8,653 bases of DNA from contig CALATR010000339.1 in the NCBI GenBank assembly GCA_937891875.1, positions 1 to 8,653 on the forward strand, read 5' to 3'. Of the stretch, positions 1 to 6,632 are shown in pieces. Each line of letters opens with the position of its first letter. Within the stretch, counting starts at the first letter, position 1. The position numbers and the translations under genes were made by a program. Origin of the DNA: an uncultured Pseudomonadota bacterium. Lineage in GTDB: Bacteria; Myxococcota_A; UBA796; GCA-2862545. The notes beneath the pieces were generated by a model, which did no database searches, was not told the DNA's origin, and saw nothing but the letters and a program-made list of their open reading frames with translations.

Positions 1-2
1 CC

Positions 3-2666
3 TCGGGGCGGCACGTCGCAAAGGAGCTCGAGGATCTGGCAGGTCATCCCTTGATCCTGCCGGGCACCCTGGAGATCGAGGCGACGGCGAACCGGCTGGT
101 GGGCCGCGAGTCCCAGCAGCAGGCGATGCGGGCCTTCCTGGCACAGCGCGCATGTGGATCGCTGCTGATCCTGCGCGGCATCGAGGGCAGCGGGCGGCAC
201 ACGCTCCTGCACAGCATGGCGACCGACGCGCGCAACGCGGGCCTGCTGACCTACCGCTGCGTGCTCTCGCCGGGAAAGGACCTGGTCTCGGTCGCCCTGC
301 TGCTGCGCCAGATCTACGAGGTGATCCCCGACCTCGACACCCCCGCGCTGCGCCGGGCCCGGGAGCTCCTGGACACGCTGTCGCGCAGCATCGACGTGCG
401 CTCCGCCCGCCGCCGGGACGCCCTGCAGCAGGCCGCCGCCATCCTGCTCCGCGCCACCGCCACCCAGCAGGATCGCCCGGTGGTCGTGCTGGTCGAGGAG
501 CTGCACAACGCCGGTCCGGTCGTGCTCGAGTGGCTGGAGGAGATCCGCCGGGGCCTCGCCGCGACCGACACGCCGATCCTCTTCGTCGCCGGCGTCGACC
601 CGTCGGTCCAGGGCACCCATCTGCGCATCGACGAGCGCTTCCACGACGCGATCGTCATCGAGCTCGCCCCCCTCGACGCCCACCAGGTCGGCCTGCTCAC
701 CGGCGCCCTGCTCCACCGCCGCCCGCCCCCGCCCAAGGTGGCCTCGCAGATCCACGAGGCGTCCGGCGGCCTGCCCAACTACGTCGAGCACGTGGTGGGC
801 TCCCTGGTCGCCCAGGGGCTCCTCCGCGAGCAGGGCGACGACCCGAACCGCCTCGAGTGGTCCCGCCGCGGCGACCTGACCATCCCGGTCCCCACCGAGG
901 CCACCGAGCGGGTCCTCGAGAACCTGCGCCCCCTGCCCGGCGTCTACCGCCGCGCCCTCGAGGTGCTCTCCCTGCTGGACGAGGGTGCCACCGTGCGCGA
1001 CGTCGCCGCGGGCATGGGCTGGCTGCCTTCCGAGATCGTGCACGTGCTGGAGGTGCTGCAGGAGCGCGGCTGGCTCGAGCACAACACGCTCGGTCCCAAC
1101 GACCCCGTCCGCTGGCGCCAGCGCCTCGCCCGTCAGGTGGTGCGCGACCAGGCTCACGCGGTCCGCCGCCGGGTCAGCGAGCGCCTCCTGTCGGTCGCCC
1201 TCGCCGGCGAGCGCCCCAGCCGGTCCCAGGTCCAGCTGCTCTCCGCGGTCGGCCGTGCGGACGAGGCCATCCACAGCGCGGTCGTGCAGGCCCGGGAGCA
1301 CCTGGGTGCCGGCCGACCCGCCTCCGCGGTCGCGGTCCTGGAACCGGCACTCTCGGTGGTCAAGCACGCCCGTCGCGTGCCCCGCGAGCTGCTCGCCGAG
1401 CTCTTCCTCCTGCACGGCAAGGCGCTGGTCGAGGTGCGCCCGGTCGATCCCGAGCTCAACCGCACCCTCAAGCGCGCGGAGGCGCTGGGCACCGGGGATG
1501 CGTTCAAGACCGAACTGGCGCTGGTGAAGGCCAAGCTGCAGCGCCGGATCGGCCACCTGGCGAACTTCCGGAAGTACCTGGCGGAGTCGTGGACCGCGAG
1601 CCAGCACTCCGGCGTCGTCCTGCCCGCGTCGATCCAGGTCGCAGTGGAGCTGGGCCTGTCCTACATGCACAACGGCGACATGCAGTCGGCAAAGCGCTGG
1701 TTGAACCAGGCTCAGCGCGCGGCCACCCAGCAGCCCGACCCCCGCATGATGGCCATGGCCGAGGCCGGCCAGGCGCACCTGCGCTACCACCGCGGCGAGC
1801 TGGAGGCGGCCGAGGACGCGAGCCTCGCCGCCATCGAGGCGTTCGACCGCCTGGGGGACGCCGAGGGCCTCGCGCTCTCCATCCCGGTGTGGGCCGCCGT
1901 CCTCCGCCAGCAAGGCCGCTTCTCCTCGGCGATCGACATGGTCGGCAAGGCGCTGCCGGCCTTCCGGCGCCAGGAGAACATGAGCCCGTACGTGAACCTG
2001 CTGGTCGCCATGGCCTGGCTCGAGGTCGAGCTGTGCCGCCTCGGACGCGCCCAGGAGTGCATCGACGAGCTGGCCGCCGCCCTGGGCGAGGGGGAGCGCC
2101 TGGTGCTCCGGGTCCAGGCCCAGCTCGTGCACGGGCGGATCCTGGTCGCTTCGGACCAGCTGCGAGCGGCGGGCGCCGTGCTGACCGACGTCACCAACGT
2201 GGCCACCCGCTCGGGCCTGGTGAGCATCGCCGAGCACGGGCGCGCGCTCCTGGCCGAGGCGCTGTGGCTGAACGGCCAGCAGGACACCGCCCGCAAGCTC
2301 TACCACACGGCCGTGCGCCGGGTCCGCCGGGCACGGGATCGGGCGACCCTCATCGAGATCTGCCGCAGCCGGGGGCGGGTGGCCGCCGCCGTGGCCAACC
2401 CCGAGGACCTCTTCGAGCCCGTGCGCAACCTGCTGGGTCGTGAGCCCGCCGAGCTGGCCCGCACCGAGTGGCTGGGCGCCACCGCAGTTCACGCGACCGA
2501 GAACGCCATGCCCAGTCGGGACGCATGGAAGGCGGCCAAGCGGCACCTGCGCCAGATGTCGCGCAACCTCTCCGAGATCGACCGCAGCGCCCTGCGGGTG
2601 CACCCCTGGGCCCGCCTCATCCGCTCGCACCTCGACGAGGCGGACTCCAGCATCCTCGAGGAGTAG
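3..2666 (+). CDS. Regulatory ATPase with TPR-like repeats (5'-partial, possibly kinase-fused)
   Basis: This is a large signalling-type protein of the predicted-ATPase/TPR class (STAND-like AAA module followed by helical repeats). Numbering from the TTG at 51, residues 17-20 (VGRE) are the usual entry motif of such modules. Residues 43-51 (GIEGSGRHT) sit at the Walker A position and residues 143-152 (VVVLVEELHN) at Walker B. Residues about 280-390 look like the helical/winged-helix segment that follows the ATPase, and residues about 400-790 are helix pairs with TPR character. The P-loop lysine is replaced by arginine and the Walker B aspartates by glutamates, so ATP hydrolysis is doubtful. The frame has no stop back to the window edge, and the residues before the TTG (RHVAKELEDLAGHP) resemble the end of a Ser/Thr kinase C-lobe. 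I therefore infer that the true start lies upstream and that a kinase domain may precede. If the TTG at 51 were the real start, the protein would be 871 aa; no clear Shine-Dalgarno sequence sits at the right distance from it. Its target is unknown. Confidence 0.8.
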   Translation, partial: SGRHVAKELEDLAGHPLILPGTLEIEATANRLVGRESQQQAMRAFLAQRACGSLLILRGIEGSGRHTLLHSMATDARNAGLLTYRCVLSPGKDLVSVALLLRQIYEVIPDLDTPALRRARELLDTLSRSIDVRSARRRDALQQAAAILLRATATQQDRPVVVLVEELHNAGPVVLEWLEEIRRGLAATDTPILFVAGVDPSVQGTHLRIDERFHDAIVIELAPLDAHQVGLLTGALLHRRPPPPKVASQIHEASGGLPNYVEHVVGSLVAQGLLREQGDDPNRLEWSRRGDLTIPVPTEATERVLENLRPLPGVYRRALEVLSLLDEGATVRDVAAGMGWLPSEIVHVLEVLQERGWLEHNTLGPNDPVRWRQRLARQVVRDQAHAVRRRVSERLLSVALAGERPSRSQVQLLSAVGRADEAIHSAVVQAREHLGAGRPASAVAVLEPALSVVKHARRVPRELLAELFLLHGKALVEVRPVDPELNRTLKRAEALGTGDAFKTELALVKAKLQRRIGHLANFRKYLAESWTASQHSGVVLPASIQVAVELGLSYMHNGDMQSAKRWLNQAQRAATQQPDPRMMAMAEAGQAHLRYHRGELEAAEDASLAAIEAFDRLGDAEGLALSIPVWAAVLRQQGRFSSAIDMVGKALPAFRRQENMSPYVNLLVAMAWLEVELCRLGRAQECIDELAAALGEGERLVLRVQAQLVHGRILVASDQLRAAGAVLTDVTNVATRSGLVSIAEHGRALLAEALWLNGQQDTARKLYHTAVRRVRRARDRATLIEICRSRGRVAAAVANPEDLFEPVRNLLGREPAELARTEWLGATAVHATENAMPSRDAWKAAKRHLRQMSRNLSEIDRSALRVHPWARLIRSHLDEADSSILEE

Positions 2667-2690
2667 CTACCCGATCGCCCCGACCGGGCC

Positions 2691-2696
2691 TACGGT
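2691..2696 (+). promoter_or_regulatory. Candidate -10 box (TACGGT) for a leaderless transcript
   Basis: TACGGT fits the TANNNT -10 pattern and ends six bases before the ATG at 2703. No Shine-Dalgarno-like purine run precedes that ATG. This spacing is what leaderless transcripts show in several high-GC bacteria. No convincing -35 box is seen, and the site could be chance. The 36-bp gap after the preceding stop is otherwise featureless apart from a weak CCCG/CGGG pairing. Confidence 0.3.
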
Positions 2697-2702
2697 GCGT
2701 CC

Positions 2703-3176
2703 ATGGACCTGATCCCCCTCGCTCCCCGTGCCCGCTGGCTCTTCCACCTGCAGGCGCTCTTCCAGCTGGCCCTGGTCGGACCGCCCGTGGTCATCGGGAT
2801 CGTCGTGGGGCTCTCCTTCGTGACCGACTTCATCTGGGCGGTCGGCGCGGCGCTGGCGGTGGGGCTGCTCGGCACGCTGTTCTCACTGTGGCTGCCCACC
2901 CTGGCCTTCGCCGCGTGGGGCTACCGCCTGGGCGAGGACGACCTGCTCATCCAGCAGGGTGTCATCCTGCGCCGGCTCACCGCCATCCCCGCCTCGCGCA
3001 TCCAGCACGTCGACACCTACCAGGGGCCCCTGGACCGGATCTTCGGCCTGGCCCGGGTGCACGTCTACACCGCGTCCGGCTCCGGCGCGGACGGCGTCAT
3101 CCCCGGGCTCCTGCTCGCCGAGGCCACCAGGCTGCGGGACCGGCTGATCCGGGTGGGCGAGGACGATGCCGTCTGA
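2703..3176 (+). CDS. Bacterial PH-domain membrane protein (YdbS-like)
   Basis: This 157-aa protein has two predicted membrane segments (about residues 15-38 and 42-68) followed by one bacterial PH-like domain (bPH_2 family, about residues 71-155). The domain shows the family pattern: YRLGEDDLLIQQGVI, then IPASRIQHVDTYQGPLDR, then a FGLARVHVYTASG strand. This length and order match Bacillus YdbS. Family knowledge: YdbS/YdbT pairs are envelope proteins, and in Bacillus subtilis the pair belongs to the SigW envelope-stress regulon and has been linked to resistance to bacteriocin-type compounds. The biochemical role is unknown. Its last 11 bases overlap the start of the next gene, so the two are surely co-expressed. 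The start at 2703 is the only ATG near the first membrane segment; it has no evident ribosome-binding site, which may mean leaderless translation. Confidence 0.85.
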   Translation: MDLIPLAPRARWLFHLQALFQLALVGPPVVIGIVVGLSFVTDFIWAVGAALAVGLLGTLFSLWLPTLAFAAWGYRLGEDDLLIQQGVILRRLTAIPASRIQHVDTYQGPLDRIFGLARVHVYTASGSGADGVIPGLLLAEATRLRDRLIRVGEDDAV

Positions 3177-4599
3177 GCCCGACTGGAACCTGCTGCACCC
3201 GGCGTCCATCGCGGTGAATCTGCTGCCCCGCGCCTGGCGGGTCGTGCGGGGCTTCTGGCCGCTGCTGCTGGCGCTCCTGTGGCGGGGGAGCTCCGACGAC
3301 ACCGGCGTGTGGATCGGCGCCTTCGACGTCGGCATCCTGCTGCTGTTCTTCTCGCTCACGGTCGGCGGCACCCTCGTGCACTGGCTGACGCTGCGCTACC
3401 GGATCCATAGGGGGAAGCTCGAGATCCGCTCGGGTCTGTTCACCCGCCAGATCCGCACGATCGACCCGGGGCGGATCCAGAACGTGGAGCTGGTGCGGAC
3501 CATCCCCCACCGCCTCTCCGGACTGGTCGAGGTCCGCATCGAGACCGCCTCTGGAACCGAGGTGGAAGGCCTGCTCTCGGCGCTCACGGTCCAGGAGGCG
3601 GAGGGTCTGCAGGAGCAGCTCGTCCACTTGCGCGACCAGGCCCGCGCCCAGCAGACCGAGGCCGACGATCCCGCTGGGTCCGTGCTGGTCGCGAACGGCC
3701 CGTGGGAACTCTTCCGCTACGGCGCCACCGCCGGACGCTTCGGTGCGGCCGCGGTCGTGCTGGGCCTCGTGGTCGAGGCGCTGACCTGGGCCAGCCCGGA
3801 GACTTTCGCCAACACCGCCACCCGCTTCTTCGGCCTGCAGGGCGTCGCCCTCGGGATCGCCGTGCTCGCCGGGGCCTGGCTCTTCGGGGTGGGCGCAGTC
3901 ATGGTCCGGCACTGGAACTTCTCCCTGTCCGAGCGCCGCGGCGCCCTGATCGTGGAGGGCGGCCTGACGACCCGCCGCCGGCTCGAGCTGCCGCTGCAAA
4001 AGGTCCAGATCGTGCTGACGTCGGAGACCCTCCTGCGCCGCTGGCTCGGCTTCGGCAGCCTCCGGGTCGAGACCGCCGCCACCCGCTCCGACCAGGGCGG
4101 CACCGAGCGTCGCGCGGCCCTGGTGCCGGTGGTCGACCGCGAAGAGCTGCCTCGCCTGGCCCGCCTCGCCGTACCCGACCTCGACGTCGACCCCTGGCGG
4201 GTCCCCCTGCGCCCACCGCACCGTCGCGCCCTCATCCGCGGCATCGCCCGCCGGGTACTCCAGGTGCTCGCCCTCGCGGGCCTCCTGGGCGCGCTGGTCT
4301 CCCCCTGGGTGCTGTTGCTCGCCCTGGCCACGATCCCGCTGTCGTTCGCGGCCTGGCTCGACTGGCGCCACCAGGGCTGGCTGGTCACGGACAAGGCGGT
4401 CATCGGCCGCCGCGGCTTCTTCGACCGCCGCCTGGTCGTGGTCTCCCGCCGCCGCCTGCAGTCGGTCACCGCCACCCAAGGCCCCCTGCTGCGGCGGCTG
4501 GGCCTGGCAGAGGTGCGGGTCCGCGTGGCGGGAAACAGTGTTCGACTGCCGCTTATTGCGTGGGACGAGGCGCAGCGGATCGTGCGGGAGCTGGGGTAG
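3166..4599 (+). CDS. Multi-PH-domain membrane protein (YdbT-like)
   Basis: This 477-aa membrane protein carries three bacterial PH-like (bPH_2) domains separated by membrane segments, the YdbT architecture. The domains lie at about residues 76-155 (LRYRIHRGKLEIRSGLFTRQ start, IDPGRIQNVE core), 249-335 (HWNFSLSERRGALIVEGG start, LPLQKVQIV core) and 400-477 (WLVTDKAVIGRRGFF start, VSRRRLQSVTATQGPLLRR core). Hydrophobic segments lie near residues 24-40, 49-74, 188-208, 220-243 and 360-398. The ATG lies inside the end of the YdbS-like gene (11-bp overlap), which points to translational coupling and a two-protein envelope complex. The stop codon TAG lies within the left arm of the inverted repeat that fills the downstream gap, so the last two residues (Leu-Gly) are encoded by repeat sequence. 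Confidence 0.87.
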   Translation: MPSEPDWNLLHPASIAVNLLPRAWRVVRGFWPLLLALLWRGSSDDTGVWIGAFDVGILLLFFSLTVGGTLVHWLTLRYRIHRGKLEIRSGLFTRQIRTIDPGRIQNVELVRTIPHRLSGLVEVRIETASGTEVEGLLSALTVQEAEGLQEQLVHLRDQARAQQTEADDPAGSVLVANGPWELFRYGATAGRFGAAAVVLGLVVEALTWASPETFANTATRFFGLQGVALGIAVLAGAWLFGVGAVMVRHWNFSLSERRGALIVEGGLTTRRRLELPLQKVQIVLTSETLLRRWLGFGSLRVETAATRSDQGGTERRAALVPVVDREELPRLARLAVPDLDVDPWRVPLRPPHRRALIRGIARRVLQVLALAGLLGALVSPWVLLLALATIPLSFAAWLDWRHQGWLVTDKAVIGRRGFFDRRLVVVSRRRLQSVTATQGPLLRRLGLAEVRVRVAGNSVRLPLIAWDEAQRIVRELG

Positions 4600-4687
4600 G
4601 GCGGGAGTCGTCTGGCGCGGGTCGCGTGACTTCCGGCGGGGGAGTGGCAGGACGGTCTCTGGTCTCTGGTCTCTGGTCTCTGGGCCC
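4590..4687 (+). repeat. Left arm of a large inverted repeat, starting at the YdbT-like stop codon
   Basis: This arm begins with GCTGGGGTAGGG, which contains the TAG stop of the YdbT-like gene, and ends in GGGCCC. Shared blocks with the reverse complement of 4836-4923 include TCGTCTGGCG, GTCGCGT, GGGAGTGGC and CGGTCTCTGG. In my hand alignment, taken from the stop-codon block, about 72 of 78 ungapped columns match, with a few small gaps, one of them a whole heptamer unit. It is not part of a gene beyond the last codons of the YdbT-like protein. Confidence 0.85.
4654..4681 (+). repeat. Tandem heptamer array, four units of GGTCTCT
   Basis: Four exact head-to-tail copies of GGTCTCT run directly into GGGCCC at the inner end of the left arm. 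The opposite arm has three units in reverse orientation. A 7-bp unit is prone to slippage, so copy number may vary between strains. Confidence 0.9.
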
Positions 4688-4748
4688 AAGACAGCAGTGG
4701 CCGCCCCGCCAACACGGTGCGCACGCAGGTCTTCCGGGTTCGGACAGG

Positions 4749-4767
4749 AAAAAGGACGGGTTCGTCC
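4749..4767 (-). terminator. Candidate intrinsic terminator for the isomerase-like gene
   Basis: Read on the minus strand, this is GGACG-AACC-CGTCC followed at once by TTTTT. That is a short GC-rich hairpin with a U-tract, located about 146 bases past the stop of the isomerase-like gene. On the plus strand the A-tract precedes the hairpin and no T-tract follows, so it should work in one direction only. The 5-bp stem is short, so efficiency is uncertain. Confidence 0.5.
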
Positions 4768-4835
4768 GGGCGAGAATGGCGGTGTCGCCATGCCACGAAG
4801 CCACGGGGTGCGCACCCGAAGCCCCCGATCGGAGC

Positions 4836-4923
4836 GGGCCCCAGAGACCAGGGACCAGAGACCGCCTCGCCACTCCCTCGCACGGAGCAACGCGACTTCC
4901 CGCCAGACGATCCCTACGCCAGC
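4836..4923 (-). repeat. Right arm of the large inverted repeat, starting at the isomerase stop codon
   Basis: On the minus strand this arm begins GCTGGCGTAGGG, containing the TAG stop of the isomerase-like gene, and ends with GGGGCCC. It is the inverted partner of 4590-4687. It has three heptamers (GGTCTCT, GGTCCCT, GGTCTCT; plus-strand positions 4843-4863) against four in the left arm. Both arms have the same polarity relative to their own gene: stop codon first, heptamers last. Confidence 0.85.
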
Positions 4924-5483
4924 CGCCTGAGCTCCTGCTCCAGGAACGGAAGCCGGTCGTTGCCGAAGAACATCTCCTTGCCCACGTAGAACGTCGGGGC
5001 TCCGAAGGCGCCGCGCTGCTCGGCTTCGCTGGTCGCGTCCAGGAGGGCTTGCTTGACCGCCGGGTCCGCGGTGCGCGCGACCAGCTCCTCGCCCAGGATG
5101 TCCGTGAGCACCGCCTTGTCGTTGATGTCGCGGTCGTCGACCCAGTACGCGTGGAACAGCGCGTGGGTCGGGCCGGCACGCTCGTCCTCGGGGAGGCTGA
5201 CCAGCGCGCGCTGGGCGGTGAGCGTCATCATCGGGAAGCGGCTGGGGAAGCGGTAGGGCACGCCGTAGTAGGCCGCCCAGCGCTGCAGGTCCTTGAACAG
5301 GTATGGCGCGCGGGCGGGCAGGTTGGCCGGCGGCTGGTTGCCGACCGCCTTCATCAGGCCGCCCAGGAAGAACGGGCGCCAGACCAGCTCTGCCCCACAG
5401 TCGGCGGCGATCGCCTCGATCTGCGTGGAAGCCAGGTAGCTGAACGGGCTGACGACGTCGTAGAAGAACTCGACGGTGGGCAT
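4914..5483 (-). CDS. 2-hydroxychromene-2-carboxylate isomerase-like protein (DsbA/GST-kappa family)
   Basis: This 189-aa protein belongs to the thioredoxin-fold DsbA/GST-kappa family, subgroup HCCA isomerase. The N-terminal motif FFYDVVSPFSYLA (residues 6-18) places Ser12 where the catalytic serine of the glutathione-dependent HCCA isomerase lies, instead of the CxxC of DsbA. The C-terminal FGAPTFYVG carries the cis-proline typical of the fold, and a WVDDRDINDKAVL segment precedes it. In the naphthalene pathway such enzymes isomerise 2-hydroxychromene-2-carboxylate, but no aromatic-degradation genes are visible here. The substrate is therefore unknown, and a general glutathione-linked role is equally possible. 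The ATG at 5483 was chosen because the family motif starts within six residues and the upstream translation is proline-rich non-coding sequence. GAGGA lies just upstream, at an unusually short spacing of three bases. The gene is divergent from the SDR gene. Confidence 0.88.
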   Translation of the reverse strand: MPTVEFFYDVVSPFSYLASTQIEAIAADCGAELVWRPFFLGGLMKAVGNQPPANLPARAPYLFKDLQRWAAYYGVPYRFPSRFPMMTLTAQRALVSLPEDERAGPTHALFHAYWVDDRDINDKAVLTDILGEELVARTADPAVKQALLDATSEAEQRGAFGAPTFYVGKEMFFGNDRLPFLEQELRRLA

Positions 5484-5521
5484 GGGTCCTCGGGGATCGG
5501 GTGGGGGAGCCGCCGGAGGGA

Positions 5522-5531
5522 GGTCCGGACC
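5522..5531. promoter_or_regulatory. Perfect 10-bp palindrome in the divergent promoter region
   Basis: GGTCCGGACC is a perfect palindrome inside the 147-bp gap (5484-5630) between the divergent isomerase-like and SDR genes. Regulation of both genes must originate in this gap. It could be an operator half-pair, but short GC palindromes are common at this base composition. I found no convincing -35/-10 pair in either direction. Confidence 0.2.
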
Positions 5532-5618
5532 CGGAGGAGGGTCTCCCCACGTGCTCCCAGCGTCTCGGGAGGGTAGCCGACTTCTCGCGGACCGGCGTTC
5601 AGCGCTCGGGGCCGCGCG

Positions 5619-5625
5619 AGGGAGG
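5619..5625 (+). promoter_or_regulatory. Ribosome-binding site that fixes the GTG start of the SDR gene
   Basis: AGGGAGG lies five bases before the GTG at 5631. This is a strong Shine-Dalgarno match at good spacing, and it supports GTG as the start. The dinucleotide-binding motif begins six residues later, as expected for the family. Confidence 0.7.
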
Positions 5626-5630
5626 TCAGC

Positions 5631-6605
5631 GTGCCAGTCGCCTTTGTGACCGGGGGAACTGGGTTCGTCGGCACCCACCTGGTGGAGCGCCTCGTCGGAG
5701 CGGACTGGGAGGTGCACGCCCTGCACCGCCCGGGGAGCGACACCAGCGCCCTCGACGCGGCCGGGGTGCACAAGGTCGTCGGGGGCCTGCTGGACCCGGG
5801 GCTCGCGATCCCGAGCGGCGCCGACGTCGTCTTCCACCTGGCCGCAGACACCTCCATCTGGCGGCGCCACGCCGAGCGCCAGCTGCGCACCAACATCGAC
5901 GGCACCGACAACATCGCTCGCCAGGCCGCCGCGGCGGGGGCGGGCCGCATGGTGTTCGTCAGCAGCATCAGCGCCTGGGGCCACGTCGACGGCGTCATCA
6001 CCGAGCAGACGCCCCAGCACGGCAAGGAGAGCAAGGTCACCTACTGCCGCAGCAAGCAGCTCGCCGAGGAGCGCCTGCACGCCGTCATCGACGAGACCGG
6101 CCTGGACGCGGTCATCGTCAACCCGACCCACATCATGGGACCCTACGACCGGGGCAGCTGGGCCCGGCTCATCTCGATGATCGACGCGGGCACCCTGCCC
6201 GGTGTTCCGGGAGGAACCGGCGTCTTCGCCGACGGGCGCCGGGTCGCGGAGGGTCTCGTGCTGGCGGCCGAGCACGGCCGGTCGGCGGAGAACTACATCT
6301 TCGGCGGGCCCCGGGCGTCGTTCCTGGAGCTGGCCCAGATCATCGGCCAGGTCCTGGGCCGGAAGGTGCCCCAGAAGGCGACCCCGGACGCGCTCCTGCA
6401 CGCGGTCGCCTTCGCCAAGGATGCCTGGTCGCGGATCAGCGGGCGGGAGCCGGACATCACCCCCGACGGGCTGCACCACGTGCTCCTGGACCTGGACGTC
6501 GACGACAGCAAGGCCCGCGAGACTCTGGGATACCGGCACACTCCGCTACCGGACCTCATCTCCGACACCGTCGACTGGATGCGCGAGACCGACAAGCTCG
6601 GTTAG
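5631..6605 (+). CDS. NAD(P)-dependent epimerase/dehydratase-family protein (extended SDR)
   Basis: This 324-aa extended short-chain dehydrogenase/reductase has the N-terminal Rossmann motif TGGTGFVG (residues 7-14) and FHLAADTS (68-75). The SSISAWG strand end (111-117) supplies the catalytic serine, YCRSK (138-142) is the catalytic YxxxK, and NPTHIMGP (164-171) follows. All catalytic residues are present. The overall pattern is closest to the NAD-dependent epimerase/dehydratase or dihydroflavonol-4-reductase-like group, which acts on nucleotide sugars or carbonyl groups of lipids or sterols; the substrate cannot be told from the sequence. It is a full-length cytoplasmic enzyme. A small secreted cysteine-rich protein starts 27 bp downstream, probably in the same transcript, but nothing ties the two functionally. 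Confidence 0.92.
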   Translation: MPVAFVTGGTGFVGTHLVERLVGADWEVHALHRPGSDTSALDAAGVHKVVGGLLDPGLAIPSGADVVFHLAADTSIWRRHAERQLRTNIDGTDNIARQAAAAGAGRMVFVSSISAWGHVDGVITEQTPQHGKESKVTYCRSKQLAEERLHAVIDETGLDAVIVNPTHIMGPYDRGSWARLISMIDAGTLPGVPGGTGVFADGRRVAEGLVLAAEHGRSAENYIFGGPRASFLELAQIIGQVLGRKVPQKATPDALLHAVAFAKDAWSRISGREPDITPDGLHHVLLDLDVDDSKARETLGYRHTPLPDLISDTVDWMRETDKLG

Positions 6606-6632
6606 CGCCTGGACAGAAGCCCGGAGGAAGCC

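Larger units (their letters stand above)
4600..4913. other. 314-bp intergenic region between convergent genes
   Basis: No credible gene is seen here. The region consists of two inverted arms that each extend inward from a stop codon, plus a centre of about 148 bp (4688-4835). The centre holds three small symmetrical elements: a 5-bp GGACG/CGTCC hairpin at 4754-4767, a 6-bp stem ATGGCG-GTGT-CGCCAT at 4776-4791, and the perfect palindrome GGGTGCGCACCC at 4806-4817. GGTGCGCAC also occurs at 4716-4724. Frames that cross it merely read repeat sequence. Confidence 0.75.

Noticed and set aside
152..2443. 763-aa plus-strand frame within the first gene
   Set aside because: Pro/Arg/Ala/Gly-rich translation typical of a shifted frame in high-GC DNA; the ATPase-TPR frame explains the region.
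4654..4863. Possible CRISPR-like array from the repeated GGTCTCT units
   Set aside because: Units are only 7 bp and head-to-tail with no spacers, and the second set is inverted; this is a microsatellite inside an inverted repeat.
4590..4923. Insertion sequence with terminal inverted repeats
   Set aside because: The centre is only about 148 bp with no transposase, and no target-site duplication is evident. A non-autonomous MITE remains possible but is not shown.
3097..5550. 817-aa open frame on the minus strand across the PH-domain genes and the gap
   Set aside because: Its composition is shadow-like (long Gln/Ala/Gly/Arg-rich stretches) and it runs opposite to two genes with clear family motifs and through the repeat. 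The real minus gene (4914-5483) uses another frame.
5549..5554. CACGTG palindrome in the divergent gap as a regulator site
   Set aside because: A single 6-bp palindrome in GC-rich DNA is too weak to call.
5484..6539. N-terminal extension of the isomerase-like frame to 541 aa
   Set aside because: The extension is antisense to the SDR gene and has no family features; the isomerase motif begins directly after the ATG at 5483.
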